Made by a program: the position numbers and the translations under genes. Under the pieces are notes generated by a model. The model saw nothing but the letters and a program-made list of their open reading frames with translations. It was not told where the DNA came from and did not search any database. DNA of 64,000 nt from Ctena decussata (Eukaryota; Mollusca; Bivalvia; Lucinida; Lucinidae). This document shows, piece after piece, positions 57,284 through 64,000 of this stretch (position 1 is its first letter; every line of letters begins with the position of its first letter). The stretch is from assembly GCA_963989385.1 (NCBI GenBank), contig OZ022513.1, positions 24,059,928-24,123,927 on the forward strand, in the 5' to 3' direction.

Positions 57284-60200
57284 CTATCTACTAAGGTAGT
57301 CCGCCCCCAAATTATCTTGGCCGCGGATAGCAACGATCCTGAATCTGTACGGCTGTAATTTCATGGCCCAACGCATGATTCGGGGATTGAGCACCTTAGC
57401 TGTCTGCATATAAGACAAAGGTTTGTGGTCAGTTTCAAGTAGGAACTCCGCCCCATACAGGTACTTACGAAATTTCTCAACACCCCAGATAATACCCAAA
57501 CATTCCTTCTCAATTACAGAGTAGTTCTTTTCCCGAGGTAACAATTTCTTGCTAGCATAAGCAATCGGCAAACGACCTTCACCTTCGAACTCCTGAAGCA
57601 AAATAGCTCCAAGACCAACGTCTGAAGCGTCTGTTCGAAGTACAAACGGGTTACCTTCTTGAAAAACAGGTAAGCGAAGAATAGGACTAGACGTGAGCCT
57701 ACTCTTCAGGGTTTGAAATGCCCTTTCATGCTGATCTTGCCAATCTTTGATAGAATTAGGTCTATCCCGTTTAGTTAAATCAGTCAGAGGAGAAGCTATG
57801 GATGAGAAATTTGGGATGAAACGACGGTAAAACCCAGCTAATCCCAGAAAAGATTTAATTTGTCTTTTCGTACATGGACGAGGAGCATCTCTGATAGCCT
57901 GTATCTTGTCCTCTTGCGGTCGTACCGTCTGTCCGACGATATTGTGACCAAGGCACTCGATACTGCCATATCCGATCATGCATTTAGATGGTTTTGCCGT
58001 CAATTTGGCCGACCTGAGCCGATCTAACACTTGACGTAATGACGTCACATGATCCTTCCATGTTTCAGTGAATATCCACATGTCATCAACAAAGCTGTCA
58101 ACATTTGGGAGATTGGACAATATGATTCTCATTAACCTACAAAATGAGGCTCCCGAATTGACCAAACCGAAGGGCATAGTTTTAAACTGGAATAAACCCT
58201 TAGGCGTTTCAAATGTCGTCAAAGGTTTAGACCTTTCAGTAAGACTGACTTGCCAATAACCCTTACTCAGGTCCATCTTTGTAAAGAATTTATGTCCCGA
58301 CATTTTATTGATAACCTCCTCCATATTTGGCATAGGTTCTGCATCGAATTCCGTCACTTTGTTAAGCTTCCGGAAGTCGATACAGAATCTAACTGATCCG
58401 TCTTTCTTCGGAACTAAGACAACAGGAGATGAATACGGTGAAATCGACGGCTCGATTACCCCTAAATCCAACATATCCTGTATCTCCGTCTCCATGACGT
58501 TACGCGTCTTATACGGGATAGAATAACCCTTCGTCCGTATGGGTTCTGACGTGAGTAGTTTGATATCGTGCTGTATTTGATCAGTTCGACCGGGTAAACT
58601 TGATAGTACATCCGGGTACTGTTTAATCAACGCTTCAACCTCCATACGTTGTTCTGACGTTAACGTATCTGAAATACTGACGTCGTTATAAGTTTCCGGC
58701 TCTTTAGCTGTCGGAAAAGCACAATCATCAAGAGAAAATTCATCACTACCATCGTCATCAACCGACTCTGTAGTCTCAGTCGACAATAAACAATGTGCCG
58801 GCACAGTACGACGTTCGACATACTGTTTCAGCATATTAGCATGATATGTACTCACGACACCATTGACGTCGATTTTATAGTCCATTCTATTCACCACCTC
58901 TACTACTTCATATGGACCCTTCCACTGCAATAACAGTTTATTACTGTCAGTTGGCAGTAATAACAGTACTTTATCGCCCACGTTAAATTTACGCGACCTA
59001 GCGCGTTTGTCATAATAAGCCTTTTGCTTTACTTGTACTTTCCGTAAATTATCATGTGCTAACTTACACGTCTGCTCTAACCGTTCTCTCAACTCAATTA
59101 CGTACTGGTACGTAGACAGAACCTGCTCATCCTGTACCTCTTCAGACCATAATTCACGTAATATTGCCATAGGGCCCTTAACGTTACGTCCGTATAACAA
59201 TTCGAACGGAGAAAACCCTAATGACTCCTGCGGAACCTCCCTTATTGCAAACAGTAGTGCTGGGAGATATTTATCCCAGTCCTTTGGACGTTCTGCGCAC
59301 ATCCTACGTAGCATTTGCTTCAACGTCGCGTGAAAACGCTCTACGAGACCGTTGCAGATAGGATGATACGGCGTCGTGGTTAACTGCTGGAGTGATAACA
59401 GCCTGCTTACTTCTTTCATAACTTCAGCAGTAAACTGACTTCCGCAATCTGTTAACATTTCATCAGGTATGCCAACTCTACTAAACATCTCAACTAACGC
59501 TTCGGCTACGCGTTCCGTTTCAATGCCGGGTAACGCTACCGCCTCGGGATATCTCGTCGCATAGTCTATCATTGTTAAAATATAGCGGGATTTCCTGTCA
59601 GAACGAGGTTCTATCGGTCCAACTATATCAACAGCGACTCGTTTAAATGGTGTGTCAATCTGTGGCAACTTTCCTAAAGGAACCTTAGTGACACGACCTT
59701 TTTGAATAGTCCTTTGACATATGTCACAAGATTTACAAAACCTTGCCACATCACCACAAACTCCGGGCCAAAAGAACTCAGTTAAAACTCTATCCATAGT
59801 TTTCTTTATGCCCAAATGACCTGACATCAAGGTTTCGTGCGCCAATCTTAACACCTTTTCACGAAAACCTTCAGGGATAATAAGTTGCAAAGTGACCTTG
59901 TTTCCCTTAGTAAACTGCCTATACAATAAATCTTTCTTTCGAATAAACTTAGTTTCACCCCGGTTCAATCCACGACTAATAGTCACATTCCCAGATTCCA
60001 CTCTTTGCCTTATGCCATTCAATTTAGGGTCAACAACTTGGGCCTGCTTCAATGCCTCCTTATCACTAGCGATAATTTGATCAGGAACTTTAAGTTTCCT
60101 ATAGACCTCTTCACCTTGCTTAGCTTGTGACCTAGTCACTGCCGCCATTGCAAAATGGGACATATCGGGAAGTTTTGACCCGTCAATATTTCCAATAACC

Positions 60201-61906
60201 AGGTCATACAATGTATCTTCCATGCACAATGCCTCTGTTTTTCCTGTGAAAAATGGACAATCTATGTCAACCATTGCTAAGGGATACCTTTGGGTAGATT
60301 CATCAATCAAAGTTACATCAGATTCTCTACCAAGTAACTGATCATTAGAAACCAAGTTTCTACGAACGACACACCCAGTACAACCTGTGTCCCTTAAAAC
60401 TACAACAGTCTTACCATTAACCGTACCCTGCGCTGTTGGTAATCGCGACCTTAAAAAGTAACAGACACCTTCCCTATCCACGTTATCATTGATTAGTGGA
60501 CTTTCTTCCTTACTCTTATAGAGACCTTCAATTTCATGAGACCTATTCATTGTAGTTTTACAAAAGCTCATTTGATGTCCGCCACCCCGACCACGTCCGC
60601 GGGAATAACCCCGACCACGGCCACGATCTGAATTACTACCCTTCGTCTGTACAGTATCGCTCTTACTCTGTGATCTTTGTGTCTCATCTTTCGGTGCATA
60701 ACTACTCCCCTTACTTCCGCTATACCCGCTTGCACTTGCACCTACCTCCGCACTATATGCTTGCTTCCTATCGGGATTCTTAAAACATTTATATGTTAAA
60801 TGTCCCTTACCACAAATACTACATTTTATCTCTGGCTTCGCACTCGGCTTATTATCAGATCTACTCTGAGTTACGCCCTTACTATCACGCTGCCCCTTAT
60901 TAACACAAGCGTAGACACCGCCACGTGCTTCTGCAAATAAATCTGCTTCCCTAGCCATCTCACCTAGATTCGTGAATGATTTCGGTTTCAAATGAACATA
61001 TAGTTCTTTACTACAGGATTCTAAAAACTGATCTCTAGCGAAAAAATCGCAAACAGCTTCGTAAGACTGGTCTACTTTCGCCATTTTTAACCATTTATTA
61101 AGATACGACCTAAGTCTACTACTAAACTGAATAAACGTTTCGGACTTTTCAGGCCTATCATAGCGAAATTTCTTCCTAAATCCGCGTTCAGTCATATCGA
61201 AATTCTTTAGCAACGCATCTTTCAACTTGTCATAATCTGCTGCATCATCTACAGACAATCTATCATAAACATCAAGCGCGCGACCTTTAAGTAATGCGCT
61301 TAAATATGCAGCCCAAACGTTTTTATCCCATTTATTCGCCGTCGCGTATTTCTCAAACCTTGATAAGTAACTATCCATTTTGTCCTTACTTTCATCAAAA
61401 TACGGTAATTTGGGATCTCGCGCATGCGCTAACTTTTCAGCCTTCTGTTTTTCTAATTCAACTCTAAACGTTACCTTCTGCAAATCTATCTGATTCTTTA
61501 ACTCGCGTTGCTGCAATTCAAAACTATACTTCAACTTTTCTAACTCAACTTCGCTCGACAACTTCGCTTCCTTATCGCTTTCGACTTGAGACAACTTAGC
61601 TTCCCTATCTTTCTCGGCTTGCCGCTCTATGCTTTCAATTCGCGCCATCTCGATTTCCCTATCCGCCGCAATCTTAGCTAACTCAATTTCCCTATCTTTT
61701 TCGGCCTGCGCGATCCTAGCTAACTCAATTTCCCGGTCTTTATCGGCCTGCGCAAGCTTTTCCTTATCAAGTGCCCTTACCGCGTGCCTTTCTGCCCTCT
61801 CAGTCTCTTGCTGTTGCTTTACAAATTCCTGCAAAGCCTGCCCCTCATAACCTAACTCCTTTCCCGTCTTAACTAACTGATCCATGACGCTTAACGTAAT
61901 GCTCAC
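57284..61906 (-). CDS. gag-pol polyprotein, Gmr1-like Ty3/gypsy retrotransposon
   Basis: One uninterrupted 1540-aa ORF. Residues 30-165 are a charged coiled-coil-like region with repeated DREIELA-type blocks. About 165-335 is a retrotransposon gag/capsid-like domain. The zinc knuckle is C362, C365, H369, C374 (CX2CX3HX4C, one residue shorter than usual), followed by an RG-rich tract (427-443). The protease is marked by DTG at 506-508. Integrase follows: H690, H697, C727, C730, then D760, D820 and E856, with 35 residues between the last two (DD35E), and a GPY/F-like WKGPY at 995-999. Reverse transcriptase comes next (D1212; FVDD at 1272-1275). RNase H has D1426, E1468 and D1493, and the ORF ends just after it. 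The integrase-before-RT order with gypsy-like enzymes defines the Gmr1 group. There is no env ORF. No gag-pol frameshift is needed. All catalytic residues are present, so the element may be active. Confidence 0.95.
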   Translation of the reverse strand: MSITLSVMDQLVKTGKELGYEGQALQEFVKQQQETERAERHAVRALDKEKLAQADKDREIELARIAQAEKDREIELAKIAADREIEMARIESIERQAEKDREAKLSQVESDKEAKLSSEVELEKLKYSFELQQRELKNQIDLQKVTFRVELEKQKAEKLAHARDPKLPYFDESKDKMDSYLSRFEKYATANKWDKNVWAAYLSALLKGRALDVYDRLSVDDAADYDKLKDALLKNFDMTERGFRKKFRYDRPEKSETFIQFSSRLRSYLNKWLKMAKVDQSYEAVCDFFARDQFLESCSKELYVHLKPKSFTNLGEMAREADLFAEARGGVYACVNKGQRDSKGVTQSRSDNKPSAKPEIKCSICGKGHLTYKCFKNPDRKQAYSAEVGASASGYSGSKGSSYAPKDETQRSQSKSDTVQTKGSNSDRGRGRGYSRGRGRGGGHQMSFCKTTMNRSHEIEGLYKSKEESPLINDNVDREGVCYFLRSRLPTAQGTVNGKTVVVLRDTGCTGCVVRRNLVSNDQLLGRESDVTLIDESTQRYPLAMVDIDCPFFTGKTEALCMEDTLYDLVIGNIDGSKLPDMSHFAMAAVTRSQAKQGEEVYRKLKVPDQIIASDKEALKQAQVVDPKLNGIRQRVESGNVTISRGLNRGETKFIRKKDLLYRQFTKGNKVTLQLIIPEGFREKVLRLAHETLMSGHLGIKKTMDRVLTEFFWPGVCGDVARFCKSCDICQRTIQKGRVTKVPLGKLPQIDTPFKRVAVDIVGPIEPRSDRKSRYILTMIDYATRYPEAVALPGIETERVAEALVEMFSRVGIPDEMLTDCGSQFTAEVMKEVSRLLSLQQLTTTPYHPICNGLVERFHATLKQMLRRMCAERPKDWDKYLPALLFAIREVPQESLGFSPFELLYGRNVKGPMAILRELWSEEVQDEQVLSTYQYVIELRERLEQTCKLAHDNLRKVQVKQKAYYDKRARSRKFNVGDKVLLLLPTDSNKLLLQWKGPYEVVEVVNRMDYKIDVNGVVSTYHANMLKQYVERRTVPAHCLLSTETTESVDDDGSDEFSLDDCAFPTAKEPETYNDVSISDTLTSEQRMEVEALIKQYPDVLSSLPGRTDQIQHDIKLLTSEPIRTKGYSIPYKTRNVMETEIQDMLDLGVIEPSISPYSSPVVLVPKKDGSVRFCIDFRKLNKVTEFDAEPMPNMEEVINKMSGHKFFTKMDLSKGYWQVSLTERSKPLTTFETPKGLFQFKTMPFGLVNSGASFCRLMRIILSNLPNVDSFVDDMWIFTETWKDHVTSLRQVLDRLRSAKLTAKPSKCMIGYGSIECLGHNIVGQTVRPQEDKIQAIRDAPRPCTKRQIKSFLGLAGFYRRFIPNFSSIASPLTDLTKRDRPNSIKDWQDQHERAFQTLKSRLTSSPILRLPVFQEGNPFVLRTDASDVGLGAILLQEFEGEGRLPIAYASKKLLPREKNYSVIEKECLGIIWGVEKFRKYLYGAEFLLETDHKPLSYMQTAKVLNPRIMRWAMKLQPYRFRIVAIRGQDNLGADYLSR

Positions 61907-62818
61907 GTTAACTTAACTGAAACCGACGTTCACTTATAGTCACACACGTTAACTAACACGTTAACAATAATAATAACGAACTAATCCAACTAAAACGTTG
62001 ATTAATTAGTATACTCGCGATCTGGACGTAGCCATTACAGTTACGTTCATAACAGACCGGAAATGACGTCATAAACTGACGTTGACTTTGCCGAGAATTA
62101 CTTTTCACTATTAGATGACGTAATTAGATGACGTAAATAACCCACATACAATTACGCCCAACTTGATCTAGCGTATCGGATATACAAACGTAACGTATGT
62201 AACGCAACGTATTAACACTGACACGACAACTGTACGTCCTACATTACAAAACCTTATAAGATACCAACGGTAAATCAAACTTAAGATTCCGCTATAAGGT
62301 TTAATTAATTGTAACGATATTATATTACGTTACGAGTGACCTACGTTACTAAATCAGGACATAAAATGGACCTCAGTAACGGTTACGACACAACGTACAA
62401 AACGTTTAAGTTTATAAACTTACAGATTGTCATGCAACAGCATTGCCAAGGTACTCAAACGGACCTTAAACTAAATATGTATCATCCGTGCCAAGACAAT
62501 TCAGGTCTATATACCTCAGTTTCCCCACTCAGATATGCAACCTGTTACATTTTATCACAAATTAATGCATGGGCTATCGCACTTCATCACGCAGGGAATA
62601 AGGATAGTTGACCTTAATTGAGTGTAGGTTACATTTACAAGAATTTAGTGGCAAAATTGCTCCCCTAAAATTCACAGCCTTACAAACATCCTTACGTCAC
62701 CTTAGAAAAGAACAATCAGAAAGTCAATAATAAAAAAAATGTCTGACAAAATTGTGCCTAGATTCTGTATATATTGTCAATGTCTTACACTGGCAGATAT
62801 TAACCAGAAGTCAAATCC
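61907..62818 (-). other. 5' untranslated leader of the LTR element
   Basis: This stretch of about 910 bp lies between the primer-binding site and the gag start. It holds TGACGTCA near 62063 and several TGACGT-type half-sites, and no conserved ORF. A packaging signal would be expected here but cannot be recognised. The plus-strand ORF at 62336-62611 is antisense and unsupported. Confidence 0.6.
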
Positions 62819-62836
62819 CGTTACTTCTTGACACCA
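62819..62836 (-). other. primer-binding site
   Basis: On the element's strand, TGGTGTCAAGAAGTAACG directly follows the LTR end CGTAACA. TGG pairs with a tRNA CCA end. TGGTGTCA with AGAAG resembles the 3' end of animal leucine tRNAs, but the match beyond about 12 bases is imperfect. The primer is therefore only tentatively tRNA-Leu. Confidence 0.7.
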
Positions 62837-64000
62837 TGTTACGCAGAAGGTTTTACACACGGCCGACACGGGTGTAGAGCCTTATGCGTCGCCAGGACGG
62901 CGGAGGGTGACTTCCGGTTAAAGGGTTATTTACTAGTGTAATACACTAACAAGGAAACTCTAACAACGTTAGAATTTTTAAGTTTATATATAATGTAAAT
63001 TCTATATACAACAATACAATTTACAACTGTCACAATTACAATAATATACAACACATATTAGTTCATGTCGCTGGCCCAAGTAAGGTGTTTGTCTTAAATC
63101 TGTAATCGATTTGCGTACAATACGCAAATAGATTACCGTCTGACGTCAACACCGTACTCGGCTCAGCGCCATGAACTAAAGGAAAACACAAAGAACAAAA
63201 GACGTCAGTTTGAGCTCATACAAAAAAACAAGGCCTTATGTTGGTAGACTTCAATTCGTCGTTCCCTGGATCATGTCATGGGCCAGTCCATATATCATGA
63301 GGAACACCAACTCATATAAACACGTGCACGATTATATACTGGTCGCTCCCTGGATTGTACCAGGGACCAGTCTATATATATTAAAACACCTTAGTGGACG
63401 AACACTGTCCCACACTTGATGTGACCTTCAGATCTTATCACAGAATCTGGCAAAACTGTGCTAACCACTTCCGCCTACATTTTGTGCTTCCCGCCTCTGC
63501 TTGGGAACCTTGCACAAACGGCGTTGTAACTGCCTCTACCCGGGTTGGTATTAACCTGGAGACGTATATCGCATCTCCAGGTGAGACGTGGCTCTAAGCC
63601 CTAACAGCTGACTGCCGGACTTGATGTGCCTAAAAATAACGAACTTACACTTAATACATTGTAACTACATAATAACAATGCGTAAGACTTGGGCCTGTCT
63701 TGGAAATACCATACAACGCCCTCGGCGAATGCCGAGCATAACGTGCACACGCCAACCGTGTCACTAGACACGACTCGCGCTCACGATGTAAAGCTAAAAG
63801 TGTGCTTACCACTTCCGCCAATGAAGAAACGTAGATCCTACTACGCATGTGCGTCGAAGGATCTGACGTCAAACATTGTCAAGAAGTATACTGACGTCAA
63901 CAGGCATTACCATGACATACCCCACATAAAACATGATTAATCTAAACATAAAACATGAATAATCTAAACAATGTCCTATTTACATTAAATTGATTGACCA
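62837..64000 (-). repeat. 5' LTR of the Gmr1-like retrotransposon (cut by window end)
   Basis: It starts at TGTTACGCAG and is collinear with 54979-56142 to the last base of the window. If it has the same length as the other LTR, it ends near position 65001, and the whole element is about 10.0 kb. The upstream promoter part of this LTR is outside the window. Confidence 0.93.

Overview
The window looks like gene-poor, repeat-rich nuclear DNA of a marine invertebrate, most likely a bivalve mollusc. That is an inference from three things: AT-rich non-coding DNA with almost no long ORFs, an intronless-coding B-box/beta-propeller TRIM-type gene of the kind expanded in bivalves, and a dense mix of SINEs, foldback MITEs, tandem-array elements and retroelements. 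There are no prokaryotic operons, CRISPR arrays, tRNA genes or rRNA genes. Only one cellular gene can be supported (18214-20040 +).

Layout. 0-5.2 kb: small foldback and SINE copies, then a decayed CR1/Jockey-like LINE (2441-5152) split by a tandem-array element. 5-17 kb: mostly anonymous AT-rich DNA with MITEs, short tandem duplications and microsatellites. 17.5-20 kb: a palindromic foldback element ends just before the predicted splice acceptor and ATG of the TRIM-like gene. 20-32 kb: dispersed repeats, a 1357-bp TA-flanked terminal-inverted-repeat element, TTAA-flanked MITEs and two tRNA-derived SINE copies. 33-36 kb: a tandem-array element invaded by a 747-bp foldback element. 36-46 kb: hairpin MITEs, a Tc1-type transposase relic, and a second LINE relic whose reverse transcriptase is interrupted by a TTAA-flanked element. 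This is followed by a terminal-repeat element with an internal 691-bp duplication. 46-54.4 kb: seven of the ten copies of one palindromic family of about 238 bp, and a 2.5-kb array of units of about 460 bp. 54.98 kb to the window end: an LTR retrotransposon on the minus strand, with a complete 3' LTR, one intact 1540-aa gag-pol ORF, and a 5' LTR cut by the window end.

The most notable object is the LTR element. Its order is gag-protease-integrase-reverse transcriptase-RNase H. Integrase therefore lies before reverse transcriptase, as in Ty1/copia, although the enzymes look Ty3/gypsy-like. That is the diagnostic arrangement of the Gmr1 group. The two LTRs differ at only two of the 1164 positions that can be compared, and the ORF has no stop, so the insertion is young. 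Its 2165-bp LTR also carries six perfect TGACGTCA (CRE) sites. Elsewhere, several nested insertions let target-site duplications be read directly (TTAA, TA and a 9-bp repeat), so the order of some insertions can be reconstructed.
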